Assembly (NCBI RefSeq): GCF_023206395.1 | Contig: NZ_CP066149.1 | Location: forward strand, 2,294,001 to 2,358,000 | Length of the DNA stretch: 64,000 nt | Source: Vibrio sp. ED004 | GTDB lineage: Bacteria > Pseudomonadota > Gammaproteobacteria > Enterobacterales > Vibrionaceae | Direction of reading: 5' to 3' | Notes under the pieces: generated by a model | Seen by the model: only the letters and a program-made list of their open reading frames with translations | What the model was told of the DNA's origin: nothing | The model's database searches: none | Shown: positions 54,801-63,492 of the stretch, piece after piece | How positions within the stretch are numbered: position 1 is the stretch's first letter | Layout: every line of letters begins with the position of its first letter | Translations under genes and position numbers: made by a program

Positions 54801-56370
54801 GCTGTTTGAAGTAGTTTGAAAGGTGCTGCGATTGGTGAGAAAGAATCGCTAGCGGCCAGTCAGCCCCCATTGCAGAAAGCGGCTCATAGCCTGTTTTCGC
54901 AAGAGGTAGAATGATTTCGTTTACTTCTTCAGAGCTCACACCAAACGATTGTTGTTTGTGCAGAAGCTTCTCTGGAGAAGGTTGGCTAAATTCGTTGCTC
55001 GCGTCTGGTAGCTTTTTCAAGCTCAGAAGGTTTTCTTCAACCCATTTCTCGTAAGGTTGTGCTTTCGCGATGCCATCTTTCACTTCTTCATCAGAAATGA
55101 TGCGGCCTTGCTCAAGGTCAGCAACAAAGATACGGCCTGGTTGTAGACGACCACGGTATTCAACGTTTTCTGGTGCGATTTCAACAACGCCAGACTCAGA
55201 CGCCATCACTAGGAAATCGTCTTTTGTCACTGTGTAGCGAGAAGGGCGCAGACCGTTACGGTCAAGTGTTGCACCTACTTGAACACCATCAGTGAAACAT
55301 ACAGATGCTGGGCCATCCCATGGTTCCATTACGTTCGCGTGGTACTGGTAGAACGCGCGACGTGTTGGGTCCATGTTTTTGTTTTCTTGCCATGCTTCCG
55401 GGATCATCATCATCAATGCGTGTGGCAGAGTACGACCTGAAAGAACAAGTAACTCAAGTGCCATATCGAAGTTTGATGAATCCGAGCTACCTTCCTGACA
55501 GATAGGCAGTAGCATGTCGATTTCAGCTTGTGTGAATAGATCCGATTCAAGGATCGCTTCACGCGCTTTCATCCAGTTTAGGTTACCGCGAACCGTATTG
55601 ATTTCGCCATTGTGCGCGATGTAACGGAAAGGCTGAGCTAGACGCCAACGTGGGAATGTATTGGTAGAGAAGCGAGAGTGTACAAGTGCTAGAGCTGTCA
55701 CCATAGTTGGGTTTTGCAGATCTAGGAAGTACTGAGGAACTTGTTCTGTTGTTAGCTGACCTTTGTACACCAATGTCTTGTAAGACATAGAGTTAATGTA
55801 GAAGTCATCACCGATATTTGACACGCTTTCTAGGCACACACGAACGGTGTAGTTACGTAGAACGTACAGTTTGCGCTCAAGCTCTTCTGGAGTAATACCA
55901 GGGCCGCCAGAGATAAATACGTGTTCAAATTGAGGTTCAGTGCTTAGTGGGTCAGCACCAATCATTGAGTTGTCAGTTGGAAGTTCACGGTAGCCGATAA
56001 CTTCTAACTCTAGGCGTTGTGCATTGCGTTCTAGAATGTCACGACACTGTGCACGTTTGTGTTCATCTTTAGGGAAAAGTACAACACCAACACCATATTT
56101 TTCAAAAGATGGCAGTTTAATTCCAAGCTTTACGGCTTCTTCTAGTAAGAATTCGTGCGGCTTCTGTAGCAGGATACCTGCACCATCACCAGAACACGGA
56201 TCACAGCCTTGGCCGCCACGGTGTTCCATACGTGCAAGCATATCGAGTGCTTGAGTTACTACATCATGAGATTTGCGATTCTTTAGATGCGCAACAAAAC
56301 CGATACCACAAGCGTCATGCTCCAGTTCAGGAGTATACAGACCCTGTGAGTTCTGCTCTTGATCTACCAT
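51823..56370 (-). CDS. Glutamate synthase large subunit, second type
   Basis: This 1515-residue GltB paralogue has the same domain order as the first: catalytic Cys21 after a longer propeptide (HDACGIGFVA), glutaminase domain, FMN and synthase domain with [10 protein letters not shown] and [17 protein letters not shown], [3Fe-4S] cysteines in CIMMRKCHKNTC, and the C-terminal beta-helix domain with GMSGGVAYV. It has a charged 25-residue tail rich in Gln and Glu. It pairs with the adjacent second gltD and forms an independent operon. Confidence 0.95.
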   Translation of the reverse strand: MVDQEQNSQGLYTPELEHDACGIGFVAHLKNRKSHDVVTQALDMLARMEHRGGQGCDPCSGDGAGILLQKPHEFLLEEAVKLGIKLPSFEKYGVGVVLFPKDEHKRAQCRDILERNAQRLELEVIGYRELPTDNSMIGADPLSTEPQFEHVFISGGPGITPEELERKLYVLRNYTVRVCLESVSNIGDDFYINSMSYKTLVYKGQLTTEQVPQYFLDLQNPTMVTALALVHSRFSTNTFPRWRLAQPFRYIAHNGEINTVRGNLNWMKAREAILESDLFTQAEIDMLLPICQEGSSDSSNFDMALELLVLSGRTLPHALMMMIPEAWQENKNMDPTRRAFYQYHANVMEPWDGPASVCFTDGVQVGATLDRNGLRPSRYTVTKDDFLVMASESGVVEIAPENVEYRGRLQPGRIFVADLEQGRIISDEEVKDGIAKAQPYEKWVEENLLSLKKLPDASNEFSQPSPEKLLHKQQSFGVSSEEVNEIILPLAKTGYEPLSAMGADWPLAILSHQSQHLSNYFKQLFAQVTNPPIDPIRERMVMSLNTYLGKDQNLLAETPEHCQKVELESPVLSNSELEKLRAIDNEHLQAKTLDIVFQANGDQGKLERALKRICQYAEDAVIDGYSIILLTDRAVNSNHAAIPAMLAVGAVHHHLIRKGLRAKCDIVVETGDARETHHFATLIGYGANAVNPYLVIETIVELQRTKKLDPNVHPREFFDNYRKGVNGGLLKIFSKMGISTLQSYHGAQIFEALGVSKSVVEKYFTGTVSRIQGLTIDDIAREVLVRHRVGYPAREIPAQILDVGGVYQWKQRGEKHLFNPETISLLQESTRNKDYGQFKKYAKAVDDQGDNAATLRSQLDFIKNPAGSIPLAEVEPIENILKRFATGAMSFGSISHEAHSTLAVAMNRIGAKSNSGEGGEDPARFERKENGDWERSAIKQVASGRFGVTSYYLSNADELQIKMAQGAKPGEGGQLPGDKVDDWIGATRHSTPGVGLISPPPHHDIYSIEDLAQLIYDLKNANRNGRVNVKLVSEAGVGTIASGVAKAKADVVLIAGFDGGTGASPMSSIRHTGLPWELGLAETHQTLLKNGLRNRIVVQSDGQMKTPRDLAVATLLGAEEWGVATAALVVEGCIMMRKCHKNTCPVGIATQNKTLRERFDGRVEDVVTFFQYMAEGLREVMAELGFRSIDEMVGQSHKLKVRDDIGHWKYKNLDLTPVLHIEQAREEDGIYNQTQQNHNLEDVLDRKLIQAAIPALEKGEAVNATFPIINTDRSAGTMLSNEISKVYKDQGLPQPMNVKFHGSAGQSFGAFLAKGVKFEVEGDANDYWGKGLSGGTLVLYPDAKSSIVAEDNIVVGNVCFYGATSGESFIRGMAGERFCVRNSGAKVVVEGVGDHGCEYMTGGVAIILGSTGRNFAAGMSGGVAYVWDKAGDFETKLNSELVDLDPIEQEDKDLLLDMLTKHVEFTGSEVAQSFLDNFEASVASLIKVMPRDYKAVLEKRKAEAQQAQTEEVEAV

Positions 56371-56900
56371 AGATACATCCTTCCAGTTAAATCTAGGCGC
56401 AACTTCTTTGTATAAAGTCAGCCTTGTCCTTTTATATTTATGGGTCTAAACCTGCCTATGCTGGCGGTTTGAATCCTTTCCGTATCTCGCAGGAAAAGTA
56501 TTGCGAGAAAAACAATCCTTAGTGATATCCGTTTATTTTTAACCACAAACTAGTGGTTTATATAGGTGGGAGTTAGATATCACCGACTTATTAGCAAGTT
56601 TTCGTTGTAAGTAAATACTCAAAAATAGCCAATATGTGTAAGTATCCTACAATTTTGTCTAGGCGAATTGCAATGAAAGTTGACCCATGTAGACCATTTT
56701 TTTCGTTTTATTTTGAATTTTTTGTCTAACAAATGTGCAACATTAGGCAAATAGAGCCGATTTTTTGCATGTTTATTGATATTTGATAGGTTGCTCGCAA
56801 AAAGCCTTGAGTAAACTAATTGGTCGAATTTTGCAGGGATGTAATTTTTTTTCAAAAAAAGACTGATATTCATTCTTATTTACTTGAGCGCTTTGAAAAT
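56371..56900. other. Divergent region between gltB (second) and yhcC
   Basis: This region of about 530 bases carries the promoters of two divergent units. It is very AT-rich near yhcC. Structures seen are a hairpin TCTCGCA/TGCGAGA (56485-56508) in the gltB leader and AACCAC/GTGGTT (56540-56557). No ORF is supported; an in-frame TTG at 56820 would extend yhcC by 27 residues, which the family does not have. Confidence 0.5.
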
Positions 56901-57854
56901 ATGCAATTACATGAGTTGGTCAATACTATCGGCCAAGATCTTCAACGTCGTTATGGCGAAAAGGTTCACAAGCTAACACTGCACGGCGGATTTAGTTGTC
57001 CAAACCGAGATGGCACCATTGGCCGCGGAGGCTGCACTTTTTGCAATGTGGCTTCCTTTGCTGATGAACAAACTCAGGTTCAAAGTATTGCTGACCAGTT
57101 AAAAGATCGTGCGGGTGAAATTGCTCGTGCTAAGAAGTATCTTGCTTATTTTCAGGCGTACACCAGCACTTATGCTGAGGTGCAAGTGCTCAAGAATATG
57201 TATGAAGAAGCACTAAAAGCACCGGGCGCCGACATCGTTGGTCTTTGTGTTGGTACAAGGCCAGATTGTGTACCTGATGCGGTGTTGGATCTGCTCGCGG
57301 GTTACGTAAAGCAAGGCTATGAAATCTGGCTGGAACTTGGCTTGCAAACCGCCAATGATAAGACCCTAAAACGCATTAACCGCGGACACGATTTTGCGGT
57401 GTATGAAACGATCACCAACCGCGCACGTGCGTTAGGTATCAAGGTGTGTACTCATCTAATTGTTGGCCTGCCAAAAGAGACCAAAGCGGACAATCTTGAA
57501 ACTTTAGACAAGGTATTAGTGGTAGGAACCGATGGCATCAAACTTCACGGCCTTCATATAGTAGAGGGTAGTACCATGGCTAAGGCGTGGAAAGCAGGAA
57601 AGCTAGAAGCACCAAGCCTTGAAGAGTACATAGATGTTGCTACGGATATCATTCAACGTACACCTGCGAACGTGGTTTATCATCGCGTTTCATCAGCCGC
57701 GAGACGTCCAACGTTGCTCTCGCCTTTATGGTGTGAAAACCGCTGGTTGGCGATGACTGAGATTGGTCGTTCACTCGATAAAACTGGCGCGCAAGGCATC
57801 AAAGCGGGTTCAGCATTTGAGTACACGCTACCCGTTTTAAACGCAGCCAATTGA
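56901..57854 (+). CDS. yhcC: TIGR01212 family radical SAM protein YhcC
   Basis: YhcC is a radical SAM protein of unknown reaction. The 317-residue product begins MQLHELVNTIGQDLQRRYG, like E. coli YhcC, and has the unusual cluster spacing CPNRDGTIGRGGCTFC (C38, C50, C53 approximately) rather than the short CxxxCxxC. It is divergent from glutamate synthase and next to arcB, as in E. coli. The ATG at 56901 was chosen for this match. Confidence 0.93.
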   Translation: MQLHELVNTIGQDLQRRYGEKVHKLTLHGGFSCPNRDGTIGRGGCTFCNVASFADEQTQVQSIADQLKDRAGEIARAKKYLAYFQAYTSTYAEVQVLKNMYEEALKAPGADIVGLCVGTRPDCVPDAVLDLLAGYVKQGYEIWLELGLQTANDKTLKRINRGHDFAVYETITNRARALGIKVCTHLIVGLPKETKADNLETLDKVLVVGTDGIKLHGLHIVEGSTMAKAWKAGKLEAPSLEEYIDVATDIIQRTPANVVYHRVSSAARRPTLLSPLWCENRWLAMTEIGRSLDKTGAQGIKAGSAFEYTLPVLNAAN

Positions 57855-57945
57855 TAGAAATAGGTGAGAGTAGGTAACAGCAGATAAAACCAACAAATAG
57901 TGGTAACATTTCCCTCACAGAATTTATGGTATAGATTGAGAGTAA

Positions 57946-59697
57946 ATGGAACTGGTAATGACTTGGTTGTGGGACAGGGCGTATGGCTACGGTATTTATA
58001 TCGTTCTCATGTTGCTGATTGCTCTCATCTGCTGGCATCTTTATTCACGTTATCAGTCGCATATTGAACAGCTTCTTCTCTCTACTCCGTCGCCACTCTA
58101 TTTCGTCGATGTGCGAAGTGGCGAGATCCTCTATGCCAATCGCCAAGCGATGCAGTTGCTTGGTATCCGCCAAATCGGTGTTAATTTTCGCTTTCCTACC
58201 GTGGAGAGTGAGAACAGCTTTCGCCACTATTTAACCAATCACATCAACTCTCGAGCATTTGAGCAGATCTCGTTTTGGGCTCTTTCTGAATTTGAATCTT
58301 TTAAGATCAATTTAGTGGCCCGTAAGATCCGCTTTAGAAGCAAGAAAGCGTGGATGATTCACGCCTCTCCCTACAAGAATACTAATGAAGAGCAGTCCCA
58401 AGAGGTTCGCGAACTAAATGTTGCGCGTACGGCTTTGGATTCTCTGTCTGAGCTGATCTATGTAAAAGATCAGAAGGGTGAGTTGGTCGCGAGTAATCGT
58501 TCGTTTAAAAAGTTTTGGCATGGTCGTCCTGAAGAGGGCACCTTGAGTGTATCTGGCGGTGCATTAAAAGGTCGTGTCAGTGAGCGGTCGTGGACAACCG
58601 ACCAAGACGGCAAAGGTTGCCTGCTCGAAACCTATCAAAGTGTGTTGCTTTCCCAAGACGGAGAAACCATAGGTACGCTCTCTATTAGCCATGATGTGAC
58701 CGATTGGCATGACATGCAGCAGAAACTGCGTGGCGAGATGGAGAAGCGTAAAGATACCGAAGTCGCACTTGCCCAGCGTGACACCATCTTACAAAACATT
58801 TTAGAGGCCAGCCCTGACTCGATTGGTATCTTCAACGAGAACATGGTTTATCAAGCGTGTAATAAGCCATTCGTCGCGGCGCTTGGTATTTCTGAAGTGA
58901 GTGATTTAGTCGGTAAGCGTCTGCAAGACGTGGTGCCAAACAGCATGTACATGCGCATATCAGACACCGATCATCAAGTACTGCATCACGGTAAATCACT
59001 GCGTTACATCGATAAGGTGGTGTCTAGTGATGGCGAATACACTTGGTACGATGTGGTGAAATCTCCGTTTAGAGATCCTGCCTCAAGCACCAATGGTGTG
59101 CTGATCATGGCGCGTGATATCACCGAACGTTACCTTGCTGAGCAGAAGTTGGAAGAAGCGAATCTTGAGCTTGAGCGTCTCAGCTTTATGGACAGCCTGA
59201 CTCAAGTATCTAACCGACGCCGTTTTGATGAGCAGCTGTCGACACTGTGGCACTATCATGTGCGTGAGAAGTTGCCACTGACGATTATGCTGTGTGATAT
59301 CGACTTCTTTAAAGGCTATAACGATTATTACGGACACCAGCAAGGTGATGATGCGCTGATTCAAGTCTCTCAGGCTTTTAAAAAGGTGCTCAATCGCTCG
59401 TCAGATTGTGTGGCTCGTTATGGCGGTGAAGAGTTCGGCTTTATTCTGCCTAATACAACGGCTGATGGTGCGCAGCTGGTGGCAGAGCGCATTCATAGTG
59501 AAGTCCTTAAACTGGGGCTAATACACGAGAAATCGGCAGTCTCCGAATTCATCACGGTGAGTATTGGTATTATCTCTTACATTCCGACTCCTGATGATGA
59601 AATGGAGTCTGCGGTTGCCTTGGCTGATAGCGCGTTGTACCAAGCAAAATCGGACGGACGAAACCGTTCAATCGTGCATCCATCGTCGATCCGCTAA
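57946..59697 (+). CDS. PAS-domain diguanylate cyclase (GGDEF)
   Basis: This 583-residue protein makes cyclic di-GMP. It has an N-terminal membrane helix (about 14-33), three PAS-like regions (about 43-140, 160-255 and 275-395) and a GGDEF domain (about 405-575). The active site is the intact GGEEF at 493-497, and the allosteric inhibition site RSSD (484-487, RxxD) is present, so product feedback is likely. What the PAS domains sense is not known. It sits between yhcC and arcB, where E. coli has no such gene. Confidence 0.92.
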   Translation: MELVMTWLWDRAYGYGIYIVLMLLIALICWHLYSRYQSHIEQLLLSTPSPLYFVDVRSGEILYANRQAMQLLGIRQIGVNFRFPTVESENSFRHYLTNHINSRAFEQISFWALSEFESFKINLVARKIRFRSKKAWMIHASPYKNTNEEQSQEVRELNVARTALDSLSELIYVKDQKGELVASNRSFKKFWHGRPEEGTLSVSGGALKGRVSERSWTTDQDGKGCLLETYQSVLLSQDGETIGTLSISHDVTDWHDMQQKLRGEMEKRKDTEVALAQRDTILQNILEASPDSIGIFNENMVYQACNKPFVAALGISEVSDLVGKRLQDVVPNSMYMRISDTDHQVLHHGKSLRYIDKVVSSDGEYTWYDVVKSPFRDPASSTNGVLIMARDITERYLAEQKLEEANLELERLSFMDSLTQVSNRRRFDEQLSTLWHYHVREKLPLTIMLCDIDFFKGYNDYYGHQQGDDALIQVSQAFKKVLNRSSDCVARYGGEEFGFILPNTTADGAQLVAERIHSEVLKLGLIHEKSAVSEFITVSIGIISYIPTPDDEMESAVALADSALYQAKSDGRNRSIVHPSSIR

Positions 59698-59848
59698 ACA
59701 AACCTATCACTGACTTAACCAGTATTTACTCGGGGTATCTGTTTTAAACAATATAACCCTAGCTCTCTTGCTGCATGTGATGTAGCTAGCTTACCTCCTA
59801 TCTTCAAACAGGGTAGAATGTTGCTAGTCTTATCGCATGGAGCGCTAA

Positions 59849-62200
59849 ATGAAACCCATGAAAAATCTCGCCCAGTATTACGTGGATCTACTCGTAAAAC
59901 TGGGGATTGTCCGCTTTTCTATCTTACTCGCCCTAGCGCTTGTTGCCCTCGCTGTTGTTGTGCAAGTCGGCATAACCCTCGCACTCAAAGGTAATGTTGA
60001 TGATATCGACATTGTCCGCTCAGTTTTCTTCGGTTTAGTGATCACACCTTGGGCGGTTTACTTCCTGTCTGTAGTTGTTGATCAGCTGGAAGAGTCTCGT
60101 CAAAGATTGGCGAAGTTGGTCTCTAAGCTTGGTGACATGCGTGAGCGAGACCAAGAGCTCAACAATAAACTGCAACTCAATATCGAAAAGCTGAATCAAG
60201 AAATCGAAGAGCGTGAAAAAGCCGAAGAAGCGCGTGCTGAAGCGATGCACGATCTCGAGAATGAAGTCTTTCAACGTGAACGTACTCAGCTTGAATTAGC
60301 AGAACGTACTGCATTGTTGCGCTCGTTTATCGATGCCTCGCCTGACCTTATTTACTATCGCAATGAAGAGGGTGTTTTCTCTGGTTGTAACCGTGCGGTT
60401 GAAGAGCTCACCGGCAAGACAGAAAAAGAGCTAGTCGGTTTGACACCTTGGGATGTCTACAGCAAAGAGGTCGCTCAACAAGTTGTCGAAACCGATAAGA
60501 AGGTGTTTGCCGACAACCAAGCGCTCACTTATGACCAATGGCTTGAATATCCAGATGGGCGTAAGAGCTACTTCGAACTGCGTAAAGTGCCTTTTTACAG
60601 CAAAGATGGTCGCCACTTAGGCTTAGTGGGTTTTGGTCGTGATATTACCGAGCGTAAAGAGCATCAAGAGTCGCTAGAGAAAGCCAGTCGCGATAAGACC
60701 ACCTTTATCTCAACCATTAGTCATGAGCTAAGAACACCGCTTAACGGCATCATTGGTTTGAGCCGCATGTTGCTCGATAGCCAACTGACCACTGAACAGC
60801 GTAAGCAGATGCAAACTATCAAGGTGAGCGCAGTGACACTGGGTAATATTTTCAACGATATTATCGACATGGATAAGTTCGACCGTCGTAAGCTTGAGCT
60901 ATTCCCAACCCCTATCAACTTTGAAGATTTCGTTGTTGAGATCGAAAGTATCTCTGCATTGATGGCTGAACAAAAAGGATTGAGATTCGATCTAGAACGA
61001 TTGTCTGATCTCCCTGCGGCCGTTGAAGTGGATGGCACTCGCCTGAGACAGGTGTTGTGGAATCTCGTAAGTAACGCGATGAAGTTCACCAAAGATGGTG
61101 GTGTGGTGATGACAGTCAGCGCCGACATTGATGGCGACTTTGCCAACATTACGATGGAAGTGGAAGATACCGGCATCGGTATCCCTGAAAGTGAAATCGA
61201 AAAGATCTTCGCGATGTATTATCAAGTTAAATCTGGGACGGATAATCTGCATGCGGTGGGCACAGGTATTGGCCTTGCTGTATCGCAACAGCTGATCAAT
61301 ATGATGGACGGCCACATCGAAGTGACCAGTGAAGAGGGCTTTGGTAGTACCTTTACGGTATCAATTCGAGTTCCTGTTAATCACGACACTCAAGCTCTGA
61401 TTAAAACGCCAAGAAAGCAGTCGAATCTTAAGATCTTCATGGTCGAAGATATTGAACTTAACATCACAGTGGCTCGCTCTCTACTTGAAAGCTTAGGTCA
61501 CGAAGTGACGGTGGTGATGACGGGTAAAGAAGCGCAAATTGCTTTCAACCCTGAAGACTATGACTTGGTACTGTTGGATATCCAACTGCCAGACATGACC
61601 GGCTTCGACATCGCTCAGTACTACCGCGAGAAGTACAGCCTGTTACCACCTTTGGTTGCGTTAACTGCCAACGTGTTAAATAACAAACAAGAGTACTTCC
61701 AGAAAGGCATGGACGAGGCGATCAGTAAGCCATTGTCGGTTCGAGCTATCCAAGATGTGATCAGCGAGCTTATCGAGGATGCGCCAGAGGTGGTCGAGAA
61801 AGTCGGAAATATTGAAAAGAGTGAAGAGAGTAAGCCAGTTCTTTCATCGATTGACACCACTTTGCTTGATATTGATATGCTAGAGTCTTATGTTGATATT
61901 GTTGGGCCGAAACCGGTTTTGGATAGCATCGCGATGTTTGAAGATATGATGCCGGAGTATATGGAAATATTGAACTCCAACATGGTCGCGAAAGATCAAG
62001 CCAGCATCGTTTCTGAGGCGCACAAGATCAAAGGCGCGGCAGGTTCGATTGGTTTGAAACGCATACAGCAAGTTGCTCAGAAAGCTCAGTCTCCAGATAT
62101 GCCTGCTTGGTGGGAGAATATTTCAGATTGGGTCGATGAAATTAATAACGAATACCAGAATGACATTGAAGTCCTAAAAAGTTGGTTAAACCAAAGGTAG
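59849..62200 (+). CDS. arcB: Anaerobic hybrid sensor kinase ArcB
   Basis: ArcB senses the redox state of the quinone pool and phosphorylates ArcA. The 783-residue protein has two membrane helices (about 23-47 and 57-77), a leucine-zipper-like linker, a PAS domain (about 155-270), the H-box with H292 (STISHELRTPLNG), an ATPase domain, a receiver with D577 (LVLLDIQLPDMTG) and an HPt with H725 (EAHKIKGAAGS). Of the redox cysteines known in E. coli, C180 is present (GCNRAVEEL), but position 241 is Tyr (DGRKSYFELRK). ATG 59849 starts MKPMKNLAQYYV. Confidence 0.97.
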   Translation: MKPMKNLAQYYVDLLVKLGIVRFSILLALALVALAVVVQVGITLALKGNVDDIDIVRSVFFGLVITPWAVYFLSVVVDQLEESRQRLAKLVSKLGDMRERDQELNNKLQLNIEKLNQEIEEREKAEEARAEAMHDLENEVFQRERTQLELAERTALLRSFIDASPDLIYYRNEEGVFSGCNRAVEELTGKTEKELVGLTPWDVYSKEVAQQVVETDKKVFADNQALTYDQWLEYPDGRKSYFELRKVPFYSKDGRHLGLVGFGRDITERKEHQESLEKASRDKTTFISTISHELRTPLNGIIGLSRMLLDSQLTTEQRKQMQTIKVSAVTLGNIFNDIIDMDKFDRRKLELFPTPINFEDFVVEIESISALMAEQKGLRFDLERLSDLPAAVEVDGTRLRQVLWNLVSNAMKFTKDGGVVMTVSADIDGDFANITMEVEDTGIGIPESEIEKIFAMYYQVKSGTDNLHAVGTGIGLAVSQQLINMMDGHIEVTSEEGFGSTFTVSIRVPVNHDTQALIKTPRKQSNLKIFMVEDIELNITVARSLLESLGHEVTVVMTGKEAQIAFNPEDYDLVLLDIQLPDMTGFDIAQYYREKYSLLPPLVALTANVLNNKQEYFQKGMDEAISKPLSVRAIQDVISELIEDAPEVVEKVGNIEKSEESKPVLSSIDTTLLDIDMLESYVDIVGPKPVLDSIAMFEDMMPEYMEILNSNMVAKDQASIVSEAHKIKGAAGSIGLKRIQQVAQKAQSPDMPAWWENISDWVDEINNEYQNDIEVLKSWLNQR

Positions 62201-62207
62201 AAGAATA

Positions 62208-62651
62208 ATGAAAAAATTAGCATTCGCCGCATGCGTAGTGGCATTAGCAGGTTGTTCTGCACCGCAAGTAGAATGGCAGCAAGGTAACCAAGTTGAAGTA
62301 TCTGCAACGACAGTAACAATGAAAAGCAATCTTTGGCACAACAAGATGCCAACGATCGGAGAGACTCAAGATAAGACACTGCATGGTGCTATCTACCTAG
62401 AATCAGACTCAGAGCTGCCAGCAACGCTAGCGGTTGAAAGTGTTACGGTAAAGCAAGGTGCAGATACCTTGTTAGTGACGGCTGACGATCTTGATTTAAG
62501 AACGCACAGTGAAACTCAGTGGGAAGTCGCTTTTGTGTGGCAGCTAGAGATCGACAGTGACAAGCCTGTAGATGTTGCGGTTGAACTGAAAGATGGTGAA
62601 ACCGTGAAGTGGCTGGTGGAGAAAGACGTTAAGGTTGATACGGTTTACTAA
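62208..62651 (+). CDS. Small lipoprotein of unknown function
   Basis: The 147-residue protein has a clear lipoprotein signal (lipobox LAGC, Cys16), so it is probably anchored in a membrane. The rest is a soluble beta-rich sequence without cysteines (TVTMKSNLWHNKMPTIGE, then LDLRTHSETQWEVAFVWQLEI) and with many acidic residues. I do not recognise a family. It follows arcB by eight bases and is probably cotranscribed, so a role near the Arc system is possible but unproven. Confidence 0.75.
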   Translation: MKKLAFAACVVALAGCSAPQVEWQQGNQVEVSATTVTMKSNLWHNKMPTIGETQDKTLHGAIYLESDSELPATLAVESVTVKQGADTLLVTADDLDLRTHSETQWEVAFVWQLEIDSDKPVDVAVELKDGETVKWLVEKDVKVDTVY

Positions 62652-62673
62652 ACCTTAGCGAACAATGAACAAC

Positions 62674-62709
62674 AAAAAAGGGAGAATGCGTAGGCATTCT
62701 CCCTTTTTA
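62674..62709. terminator. Bidirectional terminator between arcB-lipoprotein and arcA
   Basis: GGGAGAATGC and GCATTCTCCC form a perfect 10-bp stem around GTAG, flanked by A and T runs, giving a terminator on each strand for the convergent genes. Confidence 0.93.
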
Positions 62710-62775
62710 ATAACTATTGATTGCGCCTCTACTGTTAAAACACTAAGTGCTAAACGACTAGAAACGCGAATCGAA

Positions 62776-63492
62776 TTAGTCTTCTAGGTCACCACAAAAG
62801 CGGTAGCCTTCACCGTGAATCGTTGCAATGATTTCTGGCGTACCAGAAACAGATTCAAAGTGCTTACGAATACGACGGATTGTTACGTCTACAGTACGAT
62901 CGTGTGGCTTAAGCTCACGGCCAGTCATCTTCTTAAGAAGGTCAGCACGTGTTTGGATCTTACCTGGGTTCTCACAGAAGTGAAGTAGAGCACGGAACTC
63001 TGAACGAGGTAGCTTGTAGCCTTCGCCATCTGGGCTAACCAGAGAGCGGCTGTTGATATCTAGTACCCAACCGTTGAACTCGTACTTCTCAACGCTACGC
63101 TTTTCTTCTTGAACAGAGCTTGTGCTCATTGAACGGTTAAGAAGGTTGCGTGCACGGATAGTCAGTTCACGAGGGTTGAAAGGCTTAGTGATGTAGTCAT
63201 CAGCGCCGATCTCTAGGCCAAGGATCTTATCAACTTCATTATCACGACCAGTTAAGAACATAAGCGCTACATTTGCTTGCTCACGTAGTTCACGCGCAAG
63301 TAGTAGGCCATTCTTACCTGGAAGGTTGATGTCCATAATTACAAGGTTAACTTGGTTGTCAGATAGCACTTGGTGCATCTCTTCACCGTCGCTAGCCTCA
63401 AAAACAGCATATCCCTCTGCTTCAAAAATACTCTTTAGAGTGTTACGAGTTACTTGCTCATCTTCAACGATAAGAATCTGCGGGGTTTGCAT
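62776..63492 (-). CDS. arcA: Two-component response regulator ArcA
   Basis: ArcA is the DNA-binding partner of ArcB that represses aerobic respiration genes when oxygen falls. The 238-residue protein has a receiver domain with the acidic pocket EDE at 10-12, phospho-acceptor D54 ([12 protein letters not shown]) and a conserved Lys in TKPF, and an OmpR-type winged helix (about 135-235). ATG 63492 gives exactly the E. coli length; the longer frame adds 35 unsupported residues. An FNR box and a promoter lie upstream at 63695-63765. Confidence 0.97.
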   Translation of the reverse strand: MQTPQILIVEDEQVTRNTLKSIFEAEGYAVFEASDGEEMHQVLSDNQVNLVIMDINLPGKNGLLLARELREQANVALMFLTGRDNEVDKILGLEIGADDYITKPFNPRELTIRARNLLNRSMSTSSVQEEKRSVEKYEFNGWVLDINSRSLVSPDGEGYKLPRSEFRALLHFCENPGKIQTRADLLKKMTGRELKPHDRTVDVTIRRIRKHFESVSGTPEIIATIHGEGYRFCGDLED

